A stretch of 64,000 nucleotides of DNA from Herbiconiux solani NBRC 106740 (GCF_001571005.1 NZ_BCST01000004.1:62001-126000); one strand, 5' to 3'. Positions 24,848 to 33,880 are shown, counted from the first letter of the stretch. Program-made: numbers and translations. The notes: a model not told the origin generated them from the sequence alone.

Positions 24848-27352
24848 TCAGAGACCGGCCCGGAGTACCGCCGGTGCCGCCACCCGCGAGACGAGGAGGT
24901 CGAGGGCCGCCCAGGCAGCACGGCGCCCGATCCCGAGGTGCCGGGCGTAGACGGCGAAGTACTCCAGCTCGGGCTCCGCCCCACGATGGCGTTTGAAGTC
25001 GGCGACGCCGCTCGAGGCGTGCAGGTCGGCGCTCTCGTCGTGCGCGGTGCGGGCGATCAGGTAGCTCAGCATCCGGTACAGCCCCGCCTCCTGCGGCAGG
25101 GTCGTGTCGTACCCGACGACGGGAGCGGCCAGCAGGCCGTGCGCGACCGTGTACCCGATGACGCCGTCGATCCGTCCGTCCCGCTCGAGGAGGAGGAAGC
25201 TGAGGAGACCCGAGCGCTGGGCGAGCGCAATGAACTCGGGCGAGTAATCGGGGTTCAGGCGGGAGTACTTGCCGAGGTAGAGCATGCCGTAGAGCTCGGC
25301 GATCCGCTCGAGCGTCGCGCGACCCGAGACCCCCGTCTCCGGGTCGATCTCAGCGGGGCGCACGGCGTAGCCCGATCCCTCGAGCAGGGCGCGGTCGCGC
25401 CCGACGTCGCGGAGGCTCTCCCACTCGGCGTCCCGCGTCGGCGCGAAGAGCACGCTCCGCGACGGGATGAGGCGGTACCCGTTCTGTCGCAGCGACTCCG
25501 GGAGGCGGCTGCCGCGACCGTGCACGCTTCGCCAGGCGATTGCGAGCTCCGGATGCGCGGCGGCGAGCCGCCCGGTCACGTCGGCGACGGCGGCCTCCCC
25601 CAGGTCCGGCAGCAGGTTGGTCGAGACGAGCGCGTTCCCCACGATCGCGACGTCGTCGGCGCGCCCGGCGCGGAGCACCCGCTCGAGCACCGCCAACGCC
25701 GCGCTGCCGGCGACCCGGGCGGCCCTCGACTCGACCAGCCGCAACTCTTCGCGGGCGTAGTGCACGTAGTGGGTGATCGGCGAGACGACGTAGCTCGCGG
25801 GGATCGTGACGGGATGGTCGGTGGAAGTTGAGCGGGGACGAGTGAGAGGGAGCAGGATTCCCGCCGCCTCGATCCCCTCCACGACGACGTCCGCGTTCTC
25901 GACCAGCGGGTGGCATCCGGGGGCCGTGGCAGCTTCCGTGAAGCCGGCGACGAATTCGCCCGCCCGCGGTGCCACCGGGGCCCGATCGGCCAGGAGGGGT
26001 TCGCCGTTCCACTCGATGTCGTGGGTAGAGGCGGCGAGCAAGGGAACCCGCGCGCGGAACGCGGTGGACAGCTGCACGGCGAGCGAACGCGCGAGGATGA
26101 CCGGCGGTACCGCGTCGCCCGGAGACCGAAGGACGTCCGGCGACCGCAGCTGCCGGGCGAAGCGCCGCACGTCGGCCACCGAACGCAGGGCGGGGAGGCC
26201 GTAGAGCACGTGGGGAAGACCGAGTCGCGCCGACGCCCGTCCACCTTCGACGACAGGGCCGGGCCGAGACGGATCGATGGGACGCACGAAGGCCGCGGGG
26301 AGGTCGTCGGCGGGCGTGAAGAGGTGCAGCCCGCTCGTCGCACGGGGATTGCACTCGAGCACGACCACCTGCCCAGGCCGGCCCGCCGGCTCGGGCCGGC
26401 CGGCCTGCCCGAGCCGGGAGTCGTCGGGTCCGGGGCGAGCCTCGGTCCGCTCGATCAGGTCGAGACCGAACTGACCGGTGAGGTCGAGTTCGGCGGCGAG
26501 CAGCGAAGCGATGCGACGGGCCTCGACCGCGGCCGGACCACGCGGGTCGAGTCGCTCGAACGCGACCCCGGCACCCGCGCCGGCCCGCGACACCGACCGG
26601 TACGACACGAAGGCCGTCAGCTGCCCCGCCACCGCAACCGCGTGGGCGCTGAACTCGTCGCCGACGACCCGCTCCTGCACGACCCACTGCTCGTCGCGCG
26701 TCACACGACCCGGATCGGGCAGTTCCTCCCCCGTCCCGACGAACAGTGTCCGCGCGCCGAAACGGGAGAACGCCGGCTTCACGACGAGCGCCCCTGACAC
26801 CACCGCCCCTGTCGCACGCCCCGAGCCGGCCGCTCGGGCCGCCCGGGCCGCCCGTCGCCGCTTCTCGGACAACCGGCGCCACTGCAGGCGGGAGGCGACG
26901 ATCGTGGTGTCCGGCTGCGGGATGCCGAGTGTGCCCAACAGCTCCGAGAACGCCGCCTTGTCGTGCACTCTGCGCAGTGTGTCGGGTGGAGGCGCGAACA
27001 GAGGCATCCCGGCGATGACGGACGTCTCTGCCCCGAGCGGCGAACCGGCGTCACCGCGGGCGCGGCGTTCGCGGGCCTCGGCGACGACCGCGGCCAGCCA
27101 GAAGATCTCCTCGTTGCACGGGATCACCAGGTCGACTGCATGGCGCCGGGCGATGCCCGCAATCGCCGCCGCGAACTCCCGCGGGCGGAAGCGTGCCGAC
27201 GGCACCCGGTAGGCCTTCCCGACCGACTTCGACCCCGACGCGAGCGCCGGCTGCGAGTCGGCCACGACGACGAACGCACCCGAAGCCGCGAACTGCCGGG
27301 CCAGTTCGAGCGTCGCCGGGGCGCGCGAGCCCGTCAGGAGGACTGCGGTCAC
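24848..27352 (-). CDS. ATP-grasp ligase fused to a GNAT/BioF2-like acyltransferase
   Basis: 834-residue two-domain protein. N-terminal ATP-grasp: Rossmann-like start (AVLLTGSRAPATLELARQFA), HDKAAFSELLGTLGIPQPDT near 130-148, ATP lysine in LVVKPAFSRFG (Lys192), hinge QERVVGDEF (about 227), and the metal site DLIER (Asp298) with VLECNPRATSGLHLF (Glu333, Asn335). This layout is that of carboxylate-amine ligases related to carbamoyl-phosphate synthetase. C-terminal part (about 640-810) has a GNAT-like fold of the BioF2/FemAB sort, with LYLGKYSRLNPDYS and ADFKRHRGAEPELEYF. The middle (about 400-600) is unassigned. GTG 27352 overlaps the SRPBCC stop by 4 nt. The product is unknown; an amide-forming step followed by acyl transfer is an inference. 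Confidence 0.75.
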   Translation of the reverse strand: MTAVLLTGSRAPATLELARQFAASGAFVVVADSQPALASGSKSVGKAYRVPSARFRPREFAAAIAGIARRHAVDLVIPCNEEIFWLAAVVAEARERRARGDAGSPLGAETSVIAGMPLFAPPPDTLRRVHDKAAFSELLGTLGIPQPDTTIVASRLQWRRLSEKRRRAARAARAAGSGRATGAVVSGALVVKPAFSRFGARTLFVGTGEELPDPGRVTRDEQWVVQERVVGDEFSAHAVAVAGQLTAFVSYRSVSRAGAGAGVAFERLDPRGPAAVEARRIASLLAAELDLTGQFGLDLIERTEARPGPDDSRLGQAGRPEPAGRPGQVVVLECNPRATSGLHLFTPADDLPAAFVRPIDPSRPGPVVEGGRASARLGLPHVLYGLPALRSVADVRRFARQLRSPDVLRSPGDAVPPVILARSLAVQLSTAFRARVPLLAASTHDIEWNGEPLLADRAPVAPRAGEFVAGFTEAATAPGCHPLVENADVVVEGIEAAGILLPLTRPRSTSTDHPVTIPASYVVSPITHYVHYAREELRLVESRAARVAGSAALAVLERVLRAGRADDVAIVGNALVSTNLLPDLGEAAVADVTGRLAAAHPELAIAWRSVHGRGSRLPESLRQNGYRLIPSRSVLFAPTRDAEWESLRDVGRDRALLEGSGYAVRPAEIDPETGVSGRATLERIAELYGMLYLGKYSRLNPDYSPEFIALAQRSGLLSFLLLERDGRIDGVIGYTVAHGLLAAPVVGYDTTLPQEAGLYRMLSYLIARTAHDESADLHASSGVADFKRHRGAEPELEYFAVYARHLGIGRRAAWAALDLLVSRVAAPAVLRAGL

Positions 27353-27840
27353 GCTCCGCCCTCGGCGACGCGGATGCACTCGGCGAGACCCCGGCGCATG
27401 TACGCCATCCAAATCGGCCCGATCACGCGTGCAACGAGCGCACGCCGGCGCGGGAGCGGCCGGAAGCCGTAGCTCCAGCGGATGGTCGACCCGCCCGCCG
27501 CCGGCGCGAACTCCCAGCGCGCCCGGGCGTCCGAGACCAGGCGACCGAGCACTTTCGTGTAGTCGGTGACGTCGTAGTCGAAGCGGCCCCGAGCATCCGG
27601 AGCCGGAGGCCGGTCGTAGCGCACCAGGTGCTCACGGAACCTGCTGCCGTCGGACAGGTGCACGGTGCGCTGCTCGCCGGGCCGCGTCCACGGGCCGGTC
27701 TGCTCCGAGACGCCCGTGACGGCGGGGATGACGAGGAACCGGTGGAAGAGCGTACTGTCGTCGCGCGGCACGACCCGGTCGAACGCCCGCTGCGCGTCGA
27801 CCGCGGTGTCGCCGATGACCGAGAACTCCACGAATTCCAT
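27349..27840 (-). CDS. SRPBCC (START-like) family protein
   Basis: 163-residue protein with the helix-grip pattern: MEFVEFSVIGDTAVDAQRAF (strand, then helix), a central set of strands (RFREHLVRYDRPPAPDARGR, FDYDVTDYTKVLGRLVSDAR) and the long C-terminal helix (RRALVARVIGPIWMAYMRRG) that closes the hydrophobic pocket. SRPBCC proteins bind or transform hydrophobic ligands such as polyketides and lipids. Its ligand is unknown. It is the first gene of a two-gene operon with the ATP-grasp fusion. ATG 27840 is chosen over GTG 27846 because it is 6 nt from the -10 box. Confidence 0.7.
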   Translation of the reverse strand: MEFVEFSVIGDTAVDAQRAFDRVVPRDDSTLFHRFLVIPAVTGVSEQTGPWTRPGEQRTVHLSDGSRFREHLVRYDRPPAPDARGRFDYDVTDYTKVLGRLVSDARARWEFAPAAGGSTIRWSYGFRPLPRRRALVARVIGPIWMAYMRRGLAECIRVAEGGA

Positions 27841-27846
27841 CTGCAC

Positions 27847-27852
27847 ACCGTA
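27847..27852 (-). promoter_or_regulatory. -10 box of the SRPBCC/ATP-grasp operon (leaderless)
   Basis: TACGGT on the minus strand, 6 nt before ATG 27840. Confidence 0.5.
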
Positions 27853-27898
27853 GCGCGCCGGGTCGTCGCGCTGCCCTGGCCCAGCACCTTCCCTCCCC

Positions 27899-27904
27899 TA
27901 CGCT
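27899..27904 (+). promoter_or_regulatory. -10 box of the 96-residue protein gene (leaderless)
   Basis: TACGCT, 6 nt before ATG 27911. Confidence 0.5.
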
Positions 27905-27910
27905 GGAGCC

Positions 27911-28201
27911 ATGCCCTCCTACCGCGTGACCATGATCGTCGGCCCCCTCGAGATGGGAGTGCGCCCCGAGGACGTGCTGCCGACCCTCACCCAGGCGATC
28001 GCCGACTACACCACCGTCGAGGCCTCCGACATCGCGATCTCGGCCGGGGCGCCGCGGGTGACCGTGCGCTTCACCGCCGACGACGACCGGGCCGCCTTCC
28101 TGATCGCCGAGCAGGGCATCGACGGCACCCGCGTGTCGATGGACCCGATCGCCTGGCAGGTCACCCGCCAGGTCAAGGGGCGCTGGGAGCCCCTGCCGTG
28201 A
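27911..28201 (+). CDS. Hypothetical 96-residue protein
   Basis: Not recognised. It reads as a small alpha/beta protein: YRVTMIVGPLEMGVRPEDVL, a helix, then IAISAGAPRVTVRFTADDDR, AAFLIAEQGI and a final strand QVTRQVKGRWEPLP; the alternation would suit a ferredoxin-like fold. Divergent from the SRPBCC/ATP-grasp operon across 70 bp, so the two could share regulation. Its last 29 nt overlap the 3' end of the convergent nuclease-helicase gene. Confidence 0.65.
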   Translation: MPSYRVTMIVGPLEMGVRPEDVLPTLTQAIADYTTVEASDIAISAGAPRVTVRFTADDDRAAFLIAEQGIDGTRVSMDPIAWQVTRQVKGRWEPLP

Positions 28202-31200
28202 GCCGGAGGAACGCCGACAGGGTCGCCAGCTCACCGGTGTTCGCCGGCAGATGGTCGGTCAGCGCCGGCGAATAGACCAGGTGCGCCACCCACTTCGCGC
28301 GCGAGATCGCGACGTTGAGCCGGTTCTTCATCAGCAAGAACGCGATGCCACGGGGCACTTCCGCCGCCGATGATGCGGCGAGCGACACGATCGCGACCGG
28401 CGCCTCCCGACCCTGGAACTTGTCGACCGTGCCGACGGCAGCGCCCTCGAACCCGGCCGCCGACAGGTGCGCCCGGAGGCACTCGACCTGAGCGTTGTAC
28501 GGGGCGACGACGATCACGTCCGAGGCCTCGAGCGCGCGCGGGCCGTTCTCGTCGCCCGGGTCGGTCCAGAGCCGGCCGACCGCGTCCCGCACGATCGCCA
28601 CCACCCGCTCGGCCTCCTCGATCGACTCGGTCGCATTGCCGTGATGGGCGACGGGATGCCGCACCAGGCCGGGCTCGACCCCGTCGAGGTGGCGGGCGGT
28701 CGTCGCGTGCGGTTCGGAGTGCAGCTCGCCCTCGTACGAGAGCGCGCTGACCGGGGCGCAGACGGCGGGATGCATCCGCCAGCTGACGTCGAGGAAGTAG
28801 CCGAGCTCGTGCGGCAGCACGTCGTGCCCCTCAGTCAACCAGCCGAGGGCCGAGGCGTCGACGGGCTCCGGATGCGTGCCCTGGGTCACCTGAGGCAGCT
28901 GCTGCGGGTCGCCGAGCAGCAGCAGGTTGCGCGCGGCGACGCTCACCGCGATCGTGTTCGCGAGCGAGTACTGCCCGGCCTCGTCGATCACCAGCAGGTC
29001 GAGCTGCTTGCGGCCGACGCGGCCGAGGTTCGTCGCATCCCACGCCGTGCCGCCGATGACGGCACCGCGTCCGCGCGCCGCGGCCCCGGCCAGAAACCGG
29101 GCGAGCCCATTCGTGCCGAGCACGGTGAACCGCGCCCCGGGATCGGAACTGACCTTGCCCACCTGCGCCTGGTCGACCCCCGCCGCCACGATGGCGTCGA
29201 GCATGTTCTCGACCACGGCGTGCGACTGCGCGACGACGCCCACGGTCCAACCGTGACGGTTGACCAGATCGGCGACCACCCTCGCCCCGGTGTAGGTCTT
29301 GCCGGTTCCCGGCGGGCCCTGCACGGCGAGGTACGAGTCGTCGAGGGCGAGCAGCGAGTCGCGGATGGCGTCGATCGCGCCCCGCGCTCCCTCTCCCACC
29401 GTCTCGAGCGCACGCCCGTCGCGCCTCCGCGGTGCGGCCCGGCGCAGGATGTCGACGGCCGGGTCGGCGGGGAAGGACGGCAGGGCGTCGGCGAGCTGCT
29501 GCCCCCATTCGGCGATCGCCACCTGCAGCGACGCCGTCTTCGGCGGGGCCGACGGGGTCACCGCGACCGGCACCGCCGAGTACGGCTCCCCCGTCATCGG
29601 CAGCGACTCCTCGAAGTCGTACTGGGTGATGCCGTTCGGGAGCTCCACCACCTCGCGAAGCGTGGTGCGGTCGTGCGCCACCCGGTCGGTGCGACGCGAG
29701 CGGGGAGCGGGCCACGGATGCGGCGGGTCGTAGACGAAGAACCGCCCGCGCGCGCCCTCCTCCAGCCGACTGCCCGGTGCGAGCTCGCCCCGGACCCGGA
29801 ACCGGCGGCGGAGCGCCCGCTGCCCCGGGTCGCGGTACCACTCACGGTCGACGACCGAGGCCTCGACCGTCAGCACGTCCCTCGTGTCGGCCCACTCCTC
29901 GAGGGGCTGCTCGAGGCGGTTGTAGTGCTCCCACCAGAACGACTTGTCCTCGCGCCGGTGGTAGTCGATCGCGGCCGCGGCGAGGGCGACGGCGAGCCGG
30001 TCGGCCGGGCGCTCGACGAGAGCCGGATGCGCGGCCCATGCGGCGAGCGACCGGTGCAGCGCGCTCGGCTCCAGATCGAGCTCGTCCGGCGCTGCGGCTG
30101 GCGCGTCGGCTGATCCGGAAGCCGGAGTGGTGCCGCCGCCGCCACCGGCCAGCCCGGATCCATCCTCCGTGAGCAGTCCGCCGCCGAAGGCCTCACCGAC
30201 GCCGTCTCCGTCAGCATCACGGTCAGCAGCACGGTCACCGGCAACGGCCAGCCGTGCCCGTTCCTGCGCGTGGAACTCGACGGCGCGGCCGAGCAGCCAG
30301 TTCCGCAGCTCCAGCGTCGACACGCAGTCGTACTCGTTGTAGTCGGCGATTTCCTGGAGCCGGTGCCGGGCGGCCTCGGCGGCCACCGGATCGGTCTCCC
30401 CCGCCTCCCGCAGCGCGACGTACTCGGCGTAGGCCGTGATCGAGTCGGCCGCGTTCGTCACCTCGCTGGCGCGGTACCGGTCGCCCATGTAGAGCGGCTC
30501 GAGCTTCTTGAGGCTGTACGACGGCGAGCTGACCCGCACGCTCTTCTTGACCACCGGGTACAGGTCGACGAGCACGCCAGCTCGGAGCAGTGCGTCGAGC
30601 TGCTCTTCGCCCACTCCGTGCCGGGCGCAGAGCGACTGCAGGTGAGCCCGCTCGTAATCGGCGTAGTGGTAGATGTGCATCCCCGGGTGCTCGCGGAGCC
30701 GTCGGGTGGCGTGATCGAGGAAGCCCTGGAGCGCCACGGCCTCCTCGGCGTAGGAGTGCGCCCAGAACGGCAGGAACACCGTCGCCCCCGCCTTCGCCGG
30801 GCCGTGCTCGACGAGGCCGAACAGGTAGTCGAGGCCCCACTCGGCGCGCGTGCCGTCCGGCCCCGGCTCGGAGTAGAGCGGATCGCCCTCGAAGTCGAAG
30901 AAGATGTCGCCGGGATCAGGCGGCGGCAGCGCATCGAGCGCCGCCGGATCGAAGACCCGGTAGGTCAGGGCGCGCCGGCCGTCGCGCTGCAGCCGCGCCT
31001 GGTCTCGGAGCGCCTCCAGGGTCGCGGCGCCGACCCCCGGCACCTCGCCCGACGAGTCGGCCAGCTCGTCGAGCGTCGCGATGCCGGCCGCACGCAGGCG
31101 CGACCGCTGGGTCAGCCGCATCCCGGCAACCAGGAGCAGATCGCGGTGCGCGGCCACCTCCGGCGTGCAGACGTCGCAGCGCCCGCACGCGGTGTACCGC

Positions 31201-31898
31201 TCGTCGCCCCACTCGACCGGGGTCACGTCGGCGCCGATCCGCCCGTCGAGCAGTTCCTCGAGGCGCCGACGCCGATCGAGATACACCGGCAGGATGTCGC
31301 GGAGGAGGTGCGTCGATCGCGTGCCGTCGCCCAGCAGGAGGTGCACCTCCTCGCCGAGCGGGACCCCGAGCCGGCTGAGCTGCTCGGAGTAGGCGGCCAG
31401 CTGCAGGAGCGCGGTGATCTTGGCGTGTCGCGCGAGCTTCGTGTCGTAGACCTCGTAGACCGGCTCACCGGCCTCCGTGTCGTCTCCCGTCCGGACGATG
31501 AAGTCGGCGAAGCCGAGGAAACGGCCGTCGAAGAAGGTCGCCTGGAACACGACGTCGGCCCCCGCGCGGAGCGCCTCGAGCGTCAGCGCCTCGGCCCGGG
31601 CGAGTTCGTCGGGAGCGGTGCGCGGCGGGCGCTCGATCTCGGCGACGCCCCGCCCGCGGTCGGGATCGAAGGGGCCGTAGCGGAGCCGGTAGGCCTCGAG
31701 CGTGCGCAGCTCGTGGACGTCGCCGAGGCGGGCGGCGCGCTCCAGCATGTCGTCGACGACCTCCGGGAGCGGATCGATCCGCCCCAGCTTGGCATCGAGC
31801 CGACGCACGAGCGCGAACTCGCAGCTGGCCGCCGCCGTGAGATCGGTGGCGCTGTAGAGCACGGTCGTGGGGGTGCCCGCTTCGCCGACGACGATCAT
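28173..31898 (-). CDS. RecB-like nuclease - RNase H-like - superfamily 1 helicase fusion (TM0106 type)
   Basis: 1241 residues in three parts. 1: Cas4/AddB-type nuclease with Asp132 (GFADFIV), Asp152 and Lys154 (EVYDTKL), and a 1+3 cysteine set for an iron-sulfur cluster (Cys26, then CGRCDVC at 238-244). A helix-hairpin-helix-like piece (SSGEVPGVGAATLEALRDQA) follows. 2: YprB-like RNase H fold with DIFFDFEGDPLYSEPG and YNEYDCVSTLELRNWLL. 3: DNA2/Upf1-like SF1 helicase with VQGPPGTGKTYTGARVV, LLVIDEAGQYSLAN, LLLGDPQQLPQVTQ and NVAISRAKWVAHL. Annotated in databases as a TM0106-family RecB-like putative nuclease; probably DNA or R-loop processing, but not well characterised. ATG 31898 after GGGAGA. 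Single gene, convergent with the small gene behind it. Confidence 0.88.
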   Translation of the reverse strand: MIVVGEAGTPTTVLYSATDLTAAASCEFALVRRLDAKLGRIDPLPEVVDDMLERAARLGDVHELRTLEAYRLRYGPFDPDRGRGVAEIERPPRTAPDELARAEALTLEALRAGADVVFQATFFDGRFLGFADFIVRTGDDTEAGEPVYEVYDTKLARHAKITALLQLAAYSEQLSRLGVPLGEEVHLLLGDGTRSTHLLRDILPVYLDRRRRLEELLDGRIGADVTPVEWGDERYTACGRCDVCTPEVAAHRDLLLVAGMRLTQRSRLRAAGIATLDELADSSGEVPGVGAATLEALRDQARLQRDGRRALTYRVFDPAALDALPPPDPGDIFFDFEGDPLYSEPGPDGTRAEWGLDYLFGLVEHGPAKAGATVFLPFWAHSYAEEAVALQGFLDHATRRLREHPGMHIYHYADYERAHLQSLCARHGVGEEQLDALLRAGVLVDLYPVVKKSVRVSSPSYSLKKLEPLYMGDRYRASEVTNAADSITAYAEYVALREAGETDPVAAEAARHRLQEIADYNEYDCVSTLELRNWLLGRAVEFHAQERARLAVAGDRAADRDADGDGVGEAFGGGLLTEDGSGLAGGGGGTTPASGSADAPAAAPDELDLEPSALHRSLAAWAAHPALVERPADRLAVALAAAAIDYHRREDKSFWWEHYNRLEQPLEEWADTRDVLTVEASVVDREWYRDPGQRALRRRFRVRGELAPGSRLEEGARGRFFVYDPPHPWPAPRSRRTDRVAHDRTTLREVVELPNGITQYDFEESLPMTGEPYSAVPVAVTPSAPPKTASLQVAIAEWGQQLADALPSFPADPAVDILRRAAPRRRDGRALETVGEGARGAIDAIRDSLLALDDSYLAVQGPPGTGKTYTGARVVADLVNRHGWTVGVVAQSHAVVENMLDAIVAAGVDQAQVGKVSSDPGARFTVLGTNGLARFLAGAAARGRGAVIGGTAWDATNLGRVGRKQLDLLVIDEAGQYSLANTIAVSVAARNLLLLGDPQQLPQVTQGTHPEPVDASALGWLTEGHDVLPHELGYFLDVSWRMHPAVCAPVSALSYEGELHSEPHATTARHLDGVEPGLVRHPVAHHGNATESIEEAERVVAIVRDAVGRLWTDPGDENGPRALEASDVIVVAPYNAQVECLRAHLSAAGFEGAAVGTVDKFQGREAPVAIVSLAASSAAEVPRGIAFLLMKNRLNVAISRAKWVAHLVYSPALTDHLPANTGELATLSAFLRLTAGAPSAP

Positions 31899-32152
31899 CC
31901 GCTCTCCCTGTGCTCAGGCCTGTGCTGGTGCCCGTACTCGTGCTCGGACTCCTGCGGCCGACCGGGATGTAGAACCCCGGGGCCGCCGCCAGACTAACCG
32001 GGACCGCCGACATCGCCGTGCCCAGGCCGGCGCACCAGCACCAACACCAGCACCAAAACACAGGCCTCCGCGCCGGCCGCCCGGCACGGGCTGCGGACAG
32101 CCGGGCGGATTAGGATCCGAGCGAAGCAATCTCAAGGGGATCGGAGCGGGCG
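31899..32152. promoter_or_regulatory. Divergent intergenic region with short tandem repeats
   Basis: 254 bp between the nuclease-helicase gene and an SDR gene. It holds an exact tandem 12-mer (CACCAGCACCAA at 32033-32044 and 32045-32056) and a candidate -10 TAGGAT at 32111-32116 for the SDR gene, followed by about 30 nt of leader. No coding potential is convincing. Confidence 0.5.
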
Positions 32153-33016
32153 ATGACAGCACGGACAGTGGTCATCACGGGCGCGAGCGACGGGATCGGC
32201 GCGGCGGCCGCACGCACCCTCGCGGCCCAGGGCGACGAGGTGGTCGTGGTCGGGCGGTCGCGGGAGAAGACCGCGGCGGTCGCGGCCGGTCTCGGTCCGG
32301 ACGGCCGGGACGCGGCCTGGTTCACCGCCGACTTCGCCCGGCTCGAGGACGTGCGCGACCTGGCCGACCTGCTGCGCGACCGCTATCCGCGGATCGACGT
32401 ACTCGCGAACAACGCGGGCGGGCTCATGGGCCCTCGCACCGAGACCGTCGACGGCCACGAGCTCACCTTCCAGGTGAACCACCTCGCCCCGTTCCTCCTG
32501 ACGACGCTGCTGCTGGACCGCCTCACGGCCGGCCGCGCCACGGTCATCCAGACCTCGAGCGTCGCCCACCGGCTGTACAGCGATTTCGACATCGACGACC
32601 TCGAGCTGCGCGGCAAATACAGCTCGGAACTGGCCTACGGGAACGCCAAGCTCGAGAACATCCTCTTCACCCGAGAGCTGCACCGCCGCTATCACGACCA
32701 GGGCATCTCGGCCGCCGCGTTCCACCCCGGCGTCGTGGCGACGGGGTTCTCGCAGGGATCGAAGAGCACTCTGCGACTGCTCTACCGCACGCCGCTCAAG
32801 CACCTCATCCGCACCCCGGACCAGGGCGCGGACACCCTGGTCTGGCTCGCGAGCACCCCGCCCGATGGCGGGATCGAGGACGCCGGCGAGGAGAACGGTG
32901 GCTGGCGGAGCGGCGGCTACTACGCGAAGCGCAAGCCGGCCGCCCTGAAGAAGGGTGCGGACGATCCCGCCCTCGCCGCCGCCCTGTGGGACCGCAGCTC
33001 GGCGCTCGTGCGCTGA
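32153..33016 (+). CDS. Short-chain dehydrogenase/reductase
   Basis: 287-residue NAD(P)-dependent oxidoreductase. VVITGASDGIGAAAARTLAA is the cofactor loop, LANNAGGLMG near residue 88 and the catalytic LAYGNAKLENILFTREL (Tyr-x3-Lys) near 160 are intact; the C-terminus GYYAKRKPAALKKGADDPAL matches retinol-dehydrogenase-like SDRs. Substrate unknown. ATG 32153 with GGAGCGGG upstream. Not in an operon with its neighbours. Confidence 0.9.
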   Translation: MTARTVVITGASDGIGAAAARTLAAQGDEVVVVGRSREKTAAVAAGLGPDGRDAAWFTADFARLEDVRDLADLLRDRYPRIDVLANNAGGLMGPRTETVDGHELTFQVNHLAPFLLTTLLLDRLTAGRATVIQTSSVAHRLYSDFDIDDLELRGKYSSELAYGNAKLENILFTRELHRRYHDQGISAAAFHPGVVATGFSQGSKSTLRLLYRTPLKHLIRTPDQGADTLVWLASTPPDGGIEDAGEENGGWRSGGYYAKRKPAALKKGADDPALAAALWDRSSALVR

Positions 33017-33098
33017 CCGCGGCTGATTTCGCGGGAAGGGGCTCGTTCGCTGAAACGCGCGTGACCGCTGAACCGGAGCGTGAGCCCCGAACCGCGGC

Positions 33099-33821
33099 TC
33101 AGGCCTCGGCCGTCTTCCCGCCCGGGAGTCCGACCGCCGGCAGCACGATCCCGTCGATGACCGAGATCAGGAAGTCGCGGTCGACCGGCAGCTGCCGGAC
33201 CAGTGAACGGTAGGCGGCCATGGAGGGCGCGATCAACGCGATCGCCTCGATGTCGATGGTCTCAGCGATCTCGCCCCGTTCGACGGCCCGGCGGAGCAGG
33301 ATGCGGTTGACCTGCGCGCGCGGCTCGACGATGGCGGCGTCGATCGTGCTCGCGAGCTCCGGCGAACGGCTCAGCACCGACATCAGGCCGGCCATGATCT
33401 GGAGCTTCCGCCCCGCATCCACGATCGTGCGAGGCTTCACCATCGCCAGGAGGTCGCCCCGCAAAGTCCCCGTGTCAGGCAGGTTGTCGAGGTCGAGATC
33501 GCCTCGCTTCATGCACGCGACGGCGTCGACCACGAGCTCGCCCTTGGAGGGCCAGCGGCGGTAGAGGGTCGCCTTTCCGGCCTTGGCGCGGGCGGCCACC
33601 ATGTCGATCGTCATCCCGTCGTAGCCCTCTTCGGCCAGCACATCGAGGGCGGCGTCGAGGATCTCCGGGTCGCGGGAGTGGTCGCGCTTGCGGCCCAGCT
33701 TGCGGGGGCCGGGGGTCTCGGCGACGTCGTCGCCCGTGGTCTCGATCTCGGCCGCGGCATCGGGGTCGGTGGAGAGGTCGGGCGGCGTCGTCGCAGCCTT
33801 CTCCTCGGTCTGAGTGTTCAC
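33099..33821 (-). CDS. TetR-family repressor, divergent from DHA2 exporter
   Basis: 240-residue regulator. After an unusual about 45-residue acidic, disordered N-terminal stretch (TGDDVAETPGPRKLGRKRDH) comes the HTH: ILDAALDVLAEEGYDGMTID, MVAARAKAGKATLYRRWPSK. The C-terminal ligand domain resembles the TetR_C_16/AefR-like class (RTIVDAGRKLQIMAGLMSVL). It is divergently transcribed from an MFS drug exporter with 72 bp between starts and a palindrome in that gap, so it most likely represses the exporter and itself. The start is GTG 33821, leaderless. Confidence 0.9.
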   Translation of the reverse strand: MNTQTEEKAATTPPDLSTDPDAAAEIETTGDDVAETPGPRKLGRKRDHSRDPEILDAALDVLAEEGYDGMTIDMVAARAKAGKATLYRRWPSKGELVVDAVACMKRGDLDLDNLPDTGTLRGDLLAMVKPRTIVDAGRKLQIMAGLMSVLSRSPELASTIDAAIVEPRAQVNRILLRRAVERGEIAETIDIEAIALIAPSMAAYRSLVRQLPVDRDFLISVIDGIVLPAVGLPGGKTAEA

Positions 33822-33827
33822 GCCTCC

Positions 33828-33833
33828 AGTGTA
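33828..33833 (-). promoter_or_regulatory. -10 box of the tetR gene (leaderless)
   Basis: TACACT on the minus strand, 6 nt before GTG 33821. A GGAGG lies in these 6 nt but is too close to act as a ribosome binding site. Confidence 0.5.
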
Positions 33834-33860
33834 TGTCGCTTTAACGGAACCGGGTGTATC

Positions 33861-33878
33861 CGAAACTACTCAGTTCCG
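33861..33878. promoter_or_regulatory. Candidate TetR operator
   Basis: CGAAACT-ACTC-AGTTCCG, an 18-bp palindrome with one mismatch between its 7-bp arms, placed just upstream of the exporter -10 box. A further ACGGAAC at 33844-33850 mirrors GTTCCGT at 33873-33879 and might be a second half-site. Confidence 0.5.
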
Positions 33879-33880
33879 TA

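Noticed and set aside
32033-32056. Tandem CACCAGCACCAA as a possible CRISPR-like array
   Set aside because: Only two adjacent 12-mers with no spacers.
33038-33088. GGGGCTC/GAGCCCC inverted repeat between SDR and tetR
   Set aside because: Seven base pairs with a 37-nt spacer; too weak to call a terminator or operator.
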